A stretch of DNA of 64,000 nucleotides from Bacteroides sp. (GTDB lineage: Bacteria; Bacteroidota; Bacteroidia; Bacteroidales; Bacteroidaceae): the NCBI GenBank assembly GCA_021201335.1, contig JAJQFD010000044.1:90456-154455 (forward strand), written 5' to 3'. Shown one piece after another: positions 10,277-18,920 of the stretch. Numbering within the stretch: the stretch's first letter is position 1; each line of letters begins with the position of its first letter. Both the position numbers and the translations under genes were made by a program. The notes below the pieces were generated by a model, which worked only from the letters and a program-made list of their open reading frames with translations, was not told the DNA's origin and made no database searches.

Positions 10277-12205
10277 ATGAAACACAATAAATGGTTAAGC
10301 TTATTAATAAGTTGTATGCTGCTACTTGCAGCAGCATGCAGCGATGACGATGACAAGGATTTTGGAGAACAAGGTGTGATTATCGAAACACCGGTAGTTT
10401 TAGAAATAACTTCCTCGTCCGTGCAATTGCAGGCAACATTGAAAGCAGATAAAGAGGTAATATTGTCAAAACGCGGTTTCTGTTACAGCAAAGAAGCTAA
10501 CCCTACCATATATGATGCTACATCCGTGGCAGAAGTAAAAGATAACGGTCCTTTCACCCATACAATAGTAGGATTATCATTCAATACGACTTATTATGTA
10601 CGTGCCTTTGTTAGTATTTATAAGGGTGGAATTGTTTATTCGCCCCAAATGGAGATACAAACCGCCGAAGGTACACCCGAACAACAATTATTGGCCGAAT
10701 ACGAAGCGCCGCAGTACGAAGATAATTACACCGGTATAGCTGGCTGGGATCAGCGTGACCTGTGGAACCTGTCTAATGTACACGACCCCAGTGTGATGCT
10801 GGCAGATGACGGCTACTTTTATATGTATCAGACAGATGCTTCTTATGGTAATGCACACGACGGACACGGACATTTTCACGCCCGTCGCTCCAAAGACCTG
10901 GTCAACTGGGAATACATGGGCGCCACGATGAATGATACCCCAGGCTGGGTAAAAGAAAAACTAAATGAAATACGGGCAGAAATAGGTCTGAGCCCTATTG
11001 ATAATCCAGGCTATGGATATTGGGCGCCGGTTGCCCGCAAAGCATCCAGCGGAAAGTACCGCATGTATTATTCCATTATCATTGATAACTATATTAAAAC
11101 CGGTGCAGCAAATACGCAAGCGAACTTCGATAACTCCTGGACGGAACGTGCTTTTATCGGTATGATGGAAACAAGTGATCCAGCCAGCAACATTTGGGAA
11201 GACAAAGGATATGTTATCAGTTCTTCCTCCGACCGGGGAATGAAGGATTGGTATCGCAGCTCATTAAGCGACTGGGATGGTTATTTCAAATGGAATGCGA
11301 TTGATCCTACTTATATTATCACCAAAGAAAATGAGCATTGGCTTATCTATGGTTCCTGGCATAGCGGTATTGTGGCTTTACAACTTGATGCTACTACAGG
11401 TAAACCATTAAATGAACTCGGTTCTCCATGGGATATAGAAGAGACTTCTACCTACGGAAAATTAATTATGAAACGTGGTAATAGCCGCTGGCAAGGTTCA
11501 GAAGGTCCGGAAATTATTTACAACTCGGAAACAGATTATTACTATCTGTTTATGGCCTATGATGAGCTCGCTGTGGCTTACAATACCCGGGTAGCTCGTT
11601 CCAAGACGATCGATGGTCCTTATTATGGTATTGACGAGGCTGATGTAACTGCTGGTTCCATCATGCTTCCAGTTGTTACCCATCCCTACAAATTCAGAAA
11701 GGATTATGGTTGGGTAGGTATTTCACACTGTGCCGTATTTGATGATGGAAAAGGTAACTGGTATTATGCTTCACAAGGTCGCTTACCCGCAGATATTCCA
11801 GGTATTAATGCCAGTAATGCTGTCATGATGGGTCATGTACGTAGTATTCGCTGGACAACAGATGGCTGGCCGGTAGTAATGCCCGAACGTTACGGAGCAG
11901 TTCCTAACGTGGAAATAATTGAAAGTGAATTAGTAGGTGACTGGGAACATATTGACTTGTCGTATGATTTTGGCCAACAAAAAGAATCATCTATAATGAC
12001 TTTAGCTGCCGATCATACAATTACTTCAGGCCCTTGGCAAGGTGGAACTTGGAGTTTTGACAAAGAAAAACAGATACTAACCGCTAATGGAGTAGAACTT
12101 TGTGTGCAACGAGAAGCAGATTGGGAAGCTAACCCCAGAAGGCACACCATTGTATATGCCGGATATACTACCTCAAAAACTTACTGGGGAAAGAAATGTC
12201 CGTAA
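10277..12205 (+). CDS. GH43-family lipoprotein, probable endo-arabinanase
   Basis: A 642-residue lipoprotein (MKHNKWLSLLISCMLLLAAAC, then an acidic SDDDDKD stretch typical of surface export in Bacteroides). Residues about 35-140 form a fibronectin-like domain (SKRGFCYSKEANPT). The GH43 five-bladed propeller follows. Its likely catalytic acids are D170 in VHDPSVM (base), D343 in NAIDPTYI (pKa modulator) and E409 in the SEGPEII motif (acid). Family 43 enzymes of this type cut alpha-1,5-arabinan internally; endo-arabinanase is the best call, but an exo-arabinofuranosidase is possible. It closes the SusCD operon and is followed by a clear hairpin terminator at 12237. A surface endo-enzyme would feed the two SusCD importers. 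Confidence 0.85.
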   Translation: MKHNKWLSLLISCMLLLAAACSDDDDKDFGEQGVIIETPVVLEITSSSVQLQATLKADKEVILSKRGFCYSKEANPTIYDATSVAEVKDNGPFTHTIVGLSFNTTYYVRAFVSIYKGGIVYSPQMEIQTAEGTPEQQLLAEYEAPQYEDNYTGIAGWDQRDLWNLSNVHDPSVMLADDGYFYMYQTDASYGNAHDGHGHFHARRSKDLVNWEYMGATMNDTPGWVKEKLNEIRAEIGLSPIDNPGYGYWAPVARKASSGKYRMYYSIIIDNYIKTGAANTQANFDNSWTERAFIGMMETSDPASNIWEDKGYVISSSSDRGMKDWYRSSLSDWDGYFKWNAIDPTYIITKENEHWLIYGSWHSGIVALQLDATTGKPLNELGSPWDIEETSTYGKLIMKRGNSRWQGSEGPEIIYNSETDYYYLFMAYDELAVAYNTRVARSKTIDGPYYGIDEADVTAGSIMLPVVTHPYKFRKDYGWVGISHCAVFDDGKGNWYYASQGRLPADIPGINASNAVMMGHVRSIRWTTDGWPVVMPERYGAVPNVEIIESELVGDWEHIDLSYDFGQQKESSIMTLAADHTITSGPWQGGTWSFDKEKQILTANGVELCVQREADWEANPRRHTIVYAGYTTSKTYWGKKCP

Positions 12206-12236
12206 CTTCAATTCCAGATAGACTATATATCCTGAC

Positions 12237-12268
12237 GGGAGGCCTTTGCCTCCCATTTTATTTTATCT
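12237..12268 (+). terminator. Rho-independent-type terminator after the SusCD-GH43 operon
   Basis: A perfect 7-bp stem, GGGAGGC at 12237-12243 with GCCTCCC at 12248-12254 and a 4-base loop, is followed by a T-rich run (ATTTTATTTTATC). It starts 32 bases after the GH43 stop and separates the uptake operon from the arabinose catabolism operon. Confidence 0.8.
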
Positions 12269-12320
12269 TCTTTTTCCGGAATGTTTATCATGAGATGAAA
12301 TGACAGTGGTTCTTACTCCA

Positions 12321-12386
12321 AATGCCGGTTGTATTTGAATCGAATGCCAGTTGCATCCAGAACAAATACCGGTTGCATTTTTCGAA
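12321..12386. repeat. Three imperfect 22-bp direct repeats upstream of the arabinose operon
   Basis: Three head-to-tail units begin at 12321, 12343 and 12365. Each starts AATGCCGGTTG or a one- or two-base variant (AATGCCAGTTG, AATACCGGTTG), followed by a more variable second half. The period is exactly 22 bp. They lie 209-274 bases before the mutarotase start, in the non-coding stretch that should carry the operon promoter. Function is unknown; a regulatory binding array is possible. Confidence 0.6.
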
Positions 12387-12496
12387 TAAGCTGTTATACC
12401 TCTGGAAAAACTCCGTTTACCTCATTTTAGACTAATAACCGGCAAATAAGCAATAGGAAGAAAATCTTATAAATGTTAGCTTTATGTTCTATAACA

Positions 12497-12533
12497 TACA
12501 CCATAAGTGTACAACTTACACCCAATAGTGTTA
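12497..12533. promoter_or_regulatory. Two adjacent dyad sites, candidate AraR operators
   Basis: Site 1 (12497-12511) is a perfect dyad TACAC-CATAA-GTGTA. Site 2 (12516-12533) is TTACAC-CCAATA-GTGTTA with one mismatch between arms. Their centres are about 20 bp apart, near two helical turns, and they lie 60-100 bases before the first gene of the araR-containing operon. Placement and symmetry fit an operator. Assignment to AraR is inference, as I cannot compare with a verified AraR motif. No convincing TAnnTTTG promoter was seen here. Confidence 0.45.
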
Positions 12534-12594
12534 CTTTTACACTCATTAAACGATAAATACCTCATTTTCATTAACCAACATTTACCACGAGAGC

Positions 12595-13734
12595 ATGAAA
12601 AAACTGTTATTACCGATCAGTATTGTTGCTTTAATGATAGCATCATGCAACAATAAGCCCGCAACAGAACTCACCATGTCGGGTCTTGATCCTAAAAACT
12701 TCCAGACAGAAGTTAAAAATGAACCAGTCAGTCTTTATGTATTAAAGAATAAAACCGGCATGGAAGTATGCATCACTAACTTCGGTGCAAGAATCGTTTC
12801 GATTATGGCCCCCGACAGGAACGGAAATATGAAAGACGTTGTGCTTGGATTTGATAACATTAAAGATTATATCGATATACCCAGTGATTTCGGAGCAGCC
12901 ATCGGCCGTTATGCTAATCGTATCAAAGATGGTAAATTCGTGCTTGATGGAAAAACGATTCAACTGCCGCAAAACAATTTCGGACATAGTTTACATGGAG
13001 GACCAGAAGGATGGCAATATCAAATTTTCAAAGCAAAACCAATCAACGAAACTACTATACAAATGACTCGCTTTTCTCCGGATGGAGATGCTAACTATCC
13101 GGGTAATGTAACCGCCACAGTAACTTACACATTGACAGACGATAATGCAATCGACATAAAATACGAAGCAACTACAGACAAGAAGACGATTATCAATATG
13201 ACTAATCATTCTTATTTCAATCTTTCAGGAGATGCTTCGAAACCCATCACCAATGACATCCTCTACATCAATGCCAATAATTTTACTCCTGTTGATAGTA
13301 CCTTTATGACTACCGGAAAAATACTTCCGGTTGTAGGTACACCCATGGATTTCACCACTCCGAAGGCAGTAGGCACTGAAATTGATAATTTTGAATACGA
13401 GCAACTTAAGAACGGTAACGGATACGATCATAACTGGGTATTAAATACCCATAATGATACTACCAAACTGGCTGCCAAAGTAACTTCTTCAGCTTCTGGT
13501 ATTGCTGTTGAAGTATACACCAATGAACCAGGTATTCAAGTATATACCGGAAACTTTCTGGACGGAACTATAAAAGGGAAGAAAGGTATAATATACAATA
13601 TGCGCAACGGTATCTGTTTAGAGGTGCAACATTATCCCGACAGTCCTAATAAACCGGACTGGCCTTCAGTAATCCTTGAACCGGGACAGACTTACAACAG
13701 CCGTTGTATCTATAAGTTTACTGTAGAAAAATAA
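12595..13734 (+). CDS. galM: Aldose 1-epimerase (mutarotase), lipoprotein form
   Basis: A 379-residue galactose-mutarotase-family protein that interconverts alpha and beta anomers of aldoses, here probably arabinose. MKKLLLPISIVALMIASC is a lipoprotein signal, so the enzyme is tethered in the envelope rather than cytoplasmic. Family features include TNFGARIVSIMAPDRNG, IGRYANRI, GHSLHGGPEGW, H205 in TNHSYFNL (catalytic acid) and E343 in CLEVQHYPDSPN (catalytic base). It is the first gene of the operon that continues with the symporter 24 bases later. Mutarotases head arabinose operons in Bacteroides, where they speed supply of the correct anomer to transport and isomerase. The gene name is by family; the true substrate is not shown. 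Confidence 0.92.
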   Translation: MKKLLLPISIVALMIASCNNKPATELTMSGLDPKNFQTEVKNEPVSLYVLKNKTGMEVCITNFGARIVSIMAPDRNGNMKDVVLGFDNIKDYIDIPSDFGAAIGRYANRIKDGKFVLDGKTIQLPQNNFGHSLHGGPEGWQYQIFKAKPINETTIQMTRFSPDGDANYPGNVTATVTYTLTDDNAIDIKYEATTDKKTIINMTNHSYFNLSGDASKPITNDILYINANNFTPVDSTFMTTGKILPVVGTPMDFTTPKAVGTEIDNFEYEQLKNGNGYDHNWVLNTHNDTTKLAAKVTSSASGIAVEVYTNEPGIQVYTGNFLDGTIKGKKGIIYNMRNGICLEVQHYPDSPNKPDWPSVILEPGQTYNSRCIYKFTVEK

Positions 13735-13758
13735 TATTAACTCTTAAATCATTTTAGT

Positions 13759-15447
13759 ATGCAATCATTAGATTGGGTTGTTATTGGAGTGTTTTGTTGC
13801 GCTCTAATTGGAATCATTGTATGGGTAGTAAAGCAAAAGCAGAACAACTCAGCTGATTATTTCCTGGGTGGACGCGATGCAACGTGGATCGCCATCGGGG
13901 CCTCTATTTTCGCATCCAATATCGGTTCTGAACATTTAATCGGTCTCGCCGGAGCCGGAGCCAGTAGTGGTATGGCCATGGCACACTGGGAAATTCAAGG
14001 ATGGATGATTCTAATCCTCGGTTGGGTATTTGTGCCCTTCTATTCGCGAAGCATGGTTTATACGATGCCTGAGTTTCTGGAACGTCGTTACAACCCGCAA
14101 TCCAGAACCATTCTTTCCATTATCTCTTTGGTTAGTTATGTATTAACCAAAGTTGCCGTAACGGTATATGCCGGTGGACTGGTATTCCAACAGGTATTTG
14201 GTATCGAAGAACTTTGGGGAATTGATTTCTTCTGGATAGCAGCCATTGGTCTGGTATTAATCACTGCTTTATATACAATCTTTGGAGGTATGAAGTCTGT
14301 GCTTTACACCTCAGTATTGCAAACTCCTATCTTATTATTAGGCTCATTAATCATTCTTGTTCTTGGTTTGAAAGAACTGGGTGGATGGGAAAAAATGATG
14401 GAAATTGCTGGTGCCCATACAGTAAACGAATTTGGCGACAGCATGACCAATTTGATTCGCAGCAATAGTGATCCTAACTTTCCCTGGCTGGGTGCCCTGA
14501 TAGGTTCTGCTATCATTGGATTCTGGTACTGGTGTACTGACCAATTTATTGTGCAACGTGTTTTATCCGGTAAAAACCAGAAAGAAGCCCGTAGAGGTAC
14601 TATTTTTGGCGCATACCTGAAACTTTTACCTGTATTCCTATTTTTGATTCCGGGTATGATTGCTTTTGCATTACATCAACAAAGTTTAGGTGACGGCGGT
14701 TTCTTACCCATGCTGGCAAACGGAGCTCCCAATGCAGATGCGGCATTTCCTACATTAGTTGCGAAATTACTTCCCGCTGGTGTAAAAGGTTTGGTAGTCT
14801 GTGGTATTCTTGCCGCTTTGATGAGTTCATTGGCTTCTCTATTTAATTCATCTGCCATGCTTTTCACTATCGATTTTTATAAAAGATTTAAGCCTAAAAC
14901 TTCTGAAAAGAAACTGGTTGTTATCGGACAGATGGCTACAGTAGTTATTGTAATACTCGGTATTCTTTGGATTCCAATCATGCGTAGTGTAGGAGACGTA
15001 TTATATACTTACCTCCAGGATGTTCAGTCTGTACTTGCACCAGGAATCGCGGCAGCCTTCTTGCTTGGTATCTGCTGGAAACGTACTACAGCTAAAGGTG
15101 GACAATGGGGATTACTTTCTGGTATGATTATCGGGTTAACTCGCTTGGGTGCCAAAGTATATTATAGTAACGCTGCGGATGCAGGAAGTTCATTGTTCAA
15201 ATATCTATTCTATGACTTGAATTGGTTATTCTTCTGTGGTTGGATGTTCTTATTCTGTATCATTGTGGTGATTTTAGTCAGCCTGGCTACTCCTGCACCA
15301 TCTCCAGAGAAAATCCAGGGATTAGTATTTGGCACATCTACTCCGGAACAACGTGCTGAAACACGTGCCAGCTGGAACAAATGGGATGTTATCCATTCAG
15401 TGATTATCCTGGGTATTACAGTAGCATTCTATATTTATTTCTGGTAA
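13759..15447 (+). CDS. Sodium/solute symporter, probable arabinose importer
   Basis: A 562-residue inner-membrane protein of the sodium:solute symporter (SGLT-like) family, with about 13-14 hydrophobic helices. Typical segments are NSADYFLGGRDATWIAIGASIFASNIGSEHLIGLAG, which holds the first sodium-site helix, YTMPEFLERRY, and DQFIVQRVLSGKNQKEARRG. It should bring arabinose from the periplasm into the cytoplasm with sodium. It is placed between the mutarotase and araR, and its stop codon abuts the araR start with no gap, so the two are certainly co-transcribed and probably translationally coupled. Substrate specificity for arabinose is inferred from the neighbouring araR, araD, araA and araB genes. 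Confidence 0.9.
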   Translation: MQSLDWVVIGVFCCALIGIIVWVVKQKQNNSADYFLGGRDATWIAIGASIFASNIGSEHLIGLAGAGASSGMAMAHWEIQGWMILILGWVFVPFYSRSMVYTMPEFLERRYNPQSRTILSIISLVSYVLTKVAVTVYAGGLVFQQVFGIEELWGIDFFWIAAIGLVLITALYTIFGGMKSVLYTSVLQTPILLLGSLIILVLGLKELGGWEKMMEIAGAHTVNEFGDSMTNLIRSNSDPNFPWLGALIGSAIIGFWYWCTDQFIVQRVLSGKNQKEARRGTIFGAYLKLLPVFLFLIPGMIAFALHQQSLGDGGFLPMLANGAPNADAAFPTLVAKLLPAGVKGLVVCGILAALMSSLASLFNSSAMLFTIDFYKRFKPKTSEKKLVVIGQMATVVIVILGILWIPIMRSVGDVLYTYLQDVQSVLAPGIAAAFLLGICWKRTTAKGGQWGLLSGMIIGLTRLGAKVYYSNAADAGSSLFKYLFYDLNWLFFCGWMFLFCIIVVILVSLATPAPSPEKIQGLVFGTSTPEQRAETRASWNKWDVIHSVIILGITVAFYIYFW

Positions 15448-16125
15448 ATGACCTCATACTATAGTCATCACCCTAAGTTTTATGTAGCTGTAGACTGTAT
15501 TATCTTCGGTTTTAGCGAAGGAGAGTTACATTTACTTTTACTAAAACGAAACTTCGAACCGGCCAAAGGGGGCTGGTCACTTATGGGTGGGTTTACACAG
15601 GAAAATGAGAGCACCGATGATGCCGCAAAGCGGGTTCTAAATGAATTAACCGGGCTGGAGAAAGTCTTCATGGAACAAGTCGGTGCTTTTAGTGCAGTTG
15701 ATCGGGAGCCGGGAGAACGTGTAATATCTGTTGCCTACTATGCACTGATTAATATCAATGAATATGATCGAAAACTGGCGATGGAACACAATGCTTACTG
15801 GATAAATATAAATGATCTTCCCCCTCTCCTTTTCGACCATCAGCTGATGGTGGATAAGGCAAGGAAGATTATGCAACAAAAAGCCTCAACGAAACCGATA
15901 GGCTTTAACCTGTTGCCCAAATTATTCACACTATCCCAGTTACAAAGTTTATATGAAGCGATCTATGGCGACGAAATAGATAAACGGAATTTCCGCAAAA
16001 GAGTTGCTGAAATGGACTTTATTGAAAAGACGGATAAAATTGATAAACAAAGTTCCAAACGAGGTGCTGCTTTATACCAATTTAATAGTAAAGCATATCG
16101 CAAGGATCCTAAATTCAAACTATAA
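15448..16125 (+). CDS. araR: AraR-type Nudix-domain transcriptional regulator of arabinose genes
   Basis: A 225-residue protein with an N-terminal Nudix fold and a C-terminal winged-helix DNA-binding part, the architecture of the NrtR/AraR regulators of Bacteroidetes. The N-terminus reads YVAVDCIIFGFSEGELHLLLLKR and GGWSLMGGFTQENES. The Nudix box is degenerate: the helix AAKRVLNELTGLE lacks the paired EE of active hydrolases, so it likely senses sugar rather than hydrolyses nucleotides. The C-terminal residues 150-225 (LFTLSQLQSLYEAIYGDEIDKRNFRKRVAEM) are the winged helix. It starts directly after the symporter stop. Known family members repress arabinose genes and are released by L-arabinose; that mechanism is assumed here. 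Confidence 0.92.
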   Translation: MTSYYSHHPKFYVAVDCIIFGFSEGELHLLLLKRNFEPAKGGWSLMGGFTQENESTDDAAKRVLNELTGLEKVFMEQVGAFSAVDREPGERVISVAYYALININEYDRKLAMEHNAYWININDLPPLLFDHQLMVDKARKIMQQKASTKPIGFNLLPKLFTLSQLQSLYEAIYGDEIDKRNFRKRVAEMDFIEKTDKIDKQSSKRGAALYQFNSKAYRKDPKFKL

Positions 16126-16139
16126 ACTTAAAACCTCAA

Positions 16140-16823
16140 ATGTTAGCACAATTAAAAGAAGAAGTATTCCGTGCCAACCTTGACTTGGTAAAACATGGTC
16201 TGGTTATTTTTACTTGGGGAAATGTTTCTGCTATTGACCGTAAATCCGGTTTAGTGGTGATTAAACCCAGCGGAGTATCTTACGATGACATGAAAGCATC
16301 GGATATGGTAGTTGTGGATTTAGACGGAAATGTGGTAGAGGGAAATCTCAAACCTTCTTCCGATACTCCTACCCATCTGGTTCTCTATAAAGCATTCCCT
16401 GAAATAGGAGGTGTGGTTCATACTCATTCCACGTATGCTACTGCATGGGCACAAGCGGGTCTGGATATTCCGAATATTGGCACAACTCATGCTGATTACT
16501 TCCACGATGCTATTCCCTGCACAGCGGATATGACCGAGGCAGAGGTAACCGGTGCTTATGAACTGGAAACCGGTAATGTGATAGTAAAAAGATTCGAAGG
16601 ATTAAATCCAGTACATACACCAGGAGTATTGGTTAAAAATCATGGTCCATTCTCGTGGGGAAAAGATGCACATGATGCAGTTCATAACGCGGTAGTAATG
16701 GAGCAGGTAGCAAAAATGGCAAGTATCGCTTATGCCGCCAATCCGAATCTAACAATGAATCCTCTTTTAATTGAGAAGCATTTCAGTCGGAAGCATGGCC
16801 CAAATGCATATTACGGACAGTAA
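16140..16823 (+). CDS. araD: L-ribulose-5-phosphate 4-epimerase
   Basis: A 227-residue class II aldolase/epimerase that converts L-ribulose-5-phosphate to D-xylulose-5-phosphate in the cytoplasm, the last dedicated step of arabinose breakdown. Visible signatures are FTWGNVSAIDRKSGLVVIKPSGVSYD, SSDTPTHLVLYKAFPEIGGVVHTHSTYATAWAQ with the zinc-binding HTH pair, THADYFHDAIPCT, and the closing RKHGPNAYYGQ. Length is that of E. coli AraD. It sits 14 bases after araR and is followed by a 110-base gap with short tandem repeats before araA. Confidence is high because the next genes encode the other two enzymes of the pathway. Confidence 0.95.
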   Translation: MLAQLKEEVFRANLDLVKHGLVIFTWGNVSAIDRKSGLVVIKPSGVSYDDMKASDMVVVDLDGNVVEGNLKPSSDTPTHLVLYKAFPEIGGVVHTHSTYATAWAQAGLDIPNIGTTHADYFHDAIPCTADMTEAEVTGAYELETGNVIVKRFEGLNPVHTPGVLVKNHGPFSWGKDAHDAVHNAVVMEQVAKMASIAYAANPNLTMNPLLIEKHFSRKHGPNAYYGQ

Positions 16824-16824
16824 T

Positions 16825-16923
16825 AATTGACAATTAAAAAACAACAAAAAATAATTAGTATTAACCTACAATTGATATTGACACTGACATTAATTGTCAA
16901 TTGTCAATTGTCAATTGTCAATT
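16825..16923. repeat. 7-bp tandem repeats and dyad in the araD-araA gap
   Basis: Four exact tandem copies of AATTGTC run from 16892 to 16919 and continue into AATT. The sequence AATTGACAATT at 16825-16835 is complementary, so the gap is bounded by ends that can pair. The repeats end 15 bases before the araA start, so copy-number change could alter its leader. Nothing coding is visible. The 7-bp period and ends resemble those of the element between araA and araB. Confidence 0.6.
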
Positions 16924-16933
16924 TGAAAAAGTT

Positions 16934-18433
16934 ATGTTTGACAACTATGAAGTATGGTTTGTAACAGGAGCACAACTCCTGTACGGAGGCGATGCAGTTA
17001 TCGCCGTAGACGCTCACTCAAACGAAATGGTAAAAGGCTTGAACGACTCTGGTCGTCTCCCTATAAAAGTAGTTTATAAAGGCACTGTAAACAGTTCTAA
17101 AGAAGTTACTACTGTAATGAGAGCAGCTAACAATGACGATAAATGCGTTGGCATTATTACCTGGATGCACACTTTTTCTCCTGCTAAAATGTGGATACAT
17201 GGTTTACAGGAATTAAGAAAACCATTGTGCCACTTCCATACACAATTCAACAAAGAAATTCCATGGGATACCATGGATATGGATTTCATGAATCTGAACC
17301 AGTCAGCCCATGGTGATCGTGAATTCGGACACATTACTGCCCGTATGCGCAAACCTCGCAAGGTAGTGGTTGGTTACTGGAAAGATGCTGAAACACAAAA
17401 TAAACTTTCTGTATGGATGCGCGTAGCTGCTGCATGGGCAGATGCTCAGGATATGTTGATTATACGTTTCGGCGACCAGATGAACAACGTTGCCGTTACG
17501 GATGGAGACAAAGTAGAAGCTGAAATGCGCATGGGATATCATGTAGATTACTGCCCGATAGCGGAATTGGTTGCTTATCAAAACAAAGTGACCGACGAAG
17601 ATATAGATGAATTAGTAGAAACTTACAAAAAAGAATATGAAATCGCCAATGAGGATCTAGAGAATAGAGAATTCATACATCAAGTAAGGGAAGCAGCTCG
17701 TATTGAAGTCGCTCTTCGGCGCATTCTGAAAGACAAAGGTGCTAAAGCATTTACTACTCACTTCGACAATCTGAAAGGTATTAATCAGCTTCCCGGATTG
17801 GCCAGCCAACGCCTGATGGCCGAAGGTTATGGCTTCGGTGCAGAAGGTGACTGGAAAACAGCCGCTCTTTACCGTACCATGTGGTTTATGGGACAAGGTT
17901 TACCGAAAGGATGTTCTTTCCTGGAAGACTATACATTGAATTTCGATGGTGAGAATAGTGCAATCTTACAATCTCACATGCTGGAAGTTTGTCCGTTAAT
18001 TGCCGAACAAAAACCAAGACTGGAAGTTCATCCATTAGGTATTGGCGGCAAAAACGATCCAGCTCGTCTGGTATTTACCTCCAAAGAGGGTGAAGGAGTT
18101 GCAGCTACAGTTATTGATTTAGGTAACCGCTTCCGGTTAATCGTAAACAAGGTAGATTGTATCAAGAGTAAACCGCTACCTAAGCTTCCGGTTGCTTCTG
18201 CACTTTGGATTCCACGTCCAAACTTCGAAGTAGGTGCTGGAGCATGGATACTGGCAGGTGGTACACACCATTCAAGCTTCTCTTATGACCTTACAGTTGA
18301 ATACCTGGAAGATTATGCTGAAATAGCAGACATTGAAATGGTAGTTATCGACGAAAACACTACAATGAGCGAATTCAAGAAAGAACTTCGCATAAATGAA
18401 GTTTATTATATGCTTAACAAAGCGCTTAGCTAA
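16934..18433 (+). CDS. araA: L-arabinose isomerase
   Basis: A 499-residue cytoplasmic isomerase converting L-arabinose to L-ribulose with a divalent metal. I chose the ATG at 16934, giving MFDNYEVWFVTGAQLLYGG, the usual N-terminus of the family. An in-frame start 33 bases upstream falls inside the AATTGTC repeats and adds residues not found in relatives. Active-site motifs are present: GFGAEGDWKTAAL and FLEDYTLNF (metal-binding Glu), LQSHMLEVCP and AGGTHHSSFS (metal-binding His). Length is normal. It lies in the araD-araA-araB order, but its stop overlaps the left inverted repeat of an inserted element, so coupling to araB may be affected. Confidence 0.97.
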   Translation: MFDNYEVWFVTGAQLLYGGDAVIAVDAHSNEMVKGLNDSGRLPIKVVYKGTVNSSKEVTTVMRAANNDDKCVGIITWMHTFSPAKMWIHGLQELRKPLCHFHTQFNKEIPWDTMDMDFMNLNQSAHGDREFGHITARMRKPRKVVVGYWKDAETQNKLSVWMRVAAAWADAQDMLIIRFGDQMNNVAVTDGDKVEAEMRMGYHVDYCPIAELVAYQNKVTDEDIDELVETYKKEYEIANEDLENREFIHQVREAARIEVALRRILKDKGAKAFTTHFDNLKGINQLPGLASQRLMAEGYGFGAEGDWKTAALYRTMWFMGQGLPKGCSFLEDYTLNFDGENSAILQSHMLEVCPLIAEQKPRLEVHPLGIGGKNDPARLVFTSKEGEGVAATVIDLGNRFRLIVNKVDCIKSKPLPKLPVASALWIPRPNFEVGAGAWILAGGTHHSSFSYDLTVEYLEDYAEIADIEMVVIDENTTMSEFKKELRINEVYYMLNKALS

Positions 18434-18917
18434 TTATGAATTATGAATTATGAGTTATGAATGGGGCTGCGCACGGTTTTTCATCATAATTTATAATTCA
18501 TAATTTGAACACTTAATTATGGATAAAAAAGATAATGTAGTTCAGGATAAGAGTTATCGGTTTGCTATAAGAATCGTTAAGTTATATAAGGGGTTGATAA
18601 GTGAGAGGAATGAGTTTGTTTTAAGTAAGCAGATATTACGCTCAGGCACATCTATTGGAGCAAATGTCAGAGAAGGAATAAATGCTCAAAGTACGGCTGA
18701 CTTTATACATAAACTGTCTATTGCCCAAAAAGAATACGATGAAACCTTATATTGGTTAGAACTCTTGAAAGATACAGATTACATTGTTGAAAAAGAATTT
18801 ATTTCCATAAGTTCCGATGCTCAGGAATTAATAAAAAAATATTCGTAGCATCATTCTAAGCACCAAACAAAAACAAAGCGCAGCCCATTCATAATTCATA
18901 ACTCATAATTCATAATT
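18432..18917. mobile_element. Inverted-repeat-bounded unit carrying a four-helix-bundle gene
   Basis: The left end (18432-18472) is made of 7-bp ATTATGA/GTTATGA units followed by ATGGGGCTGCGC. The right end (18878-18917) is its near-perfect reverse complement, GCGCAGCCCATTCAT followed by the same 7-bp units with one GTTATGA shifted by a unit. Between them lies only the four-helix-bundle gene, on the same strand as araA and araB. The unit fills exactly the space between the araA stop and the araB start. No transposase is present, so if it moved it did so with help in trans. Mobility is inference from the inverted ends. Confidence 0.6.
18519..18848 (+). CDS. Four-helix-bundle protein (S23 / IVP-like)
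   Basis: A 109-residue soluble all-helical protein of the TIGR02436-type four-helix-bundle family, relatives of which are encoded in 23S rRNA intervening sequences and as accessory (bAvd-like) proteins in diversity-generating retroelements. Family features are YRFAIRIVKLYKGLISERNEFVLSKQILRSGTSIGANVREG and the closing helix FIHKLSIAQKEYDETLYWLELL. It has no sugar-metabolism role that I can see, and it interrupts the araA-araB order. Inverted repeats on both sides suggest it is cargo of, or part of, a small mobile unit. The cellular function of free-standing copies is not established. Confidence 0.88.
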   Translation: MDKKDNVVQDKSYRFAIRIVKLYKGLISERNEFVLSKQILRSGTSIGANVREGINAQSTADFIHKLSIAQKEYDETLYWLELLKDTDYIVEKEFISISSDAQELIKKYS

Positions 18918-18920
18918 GTC

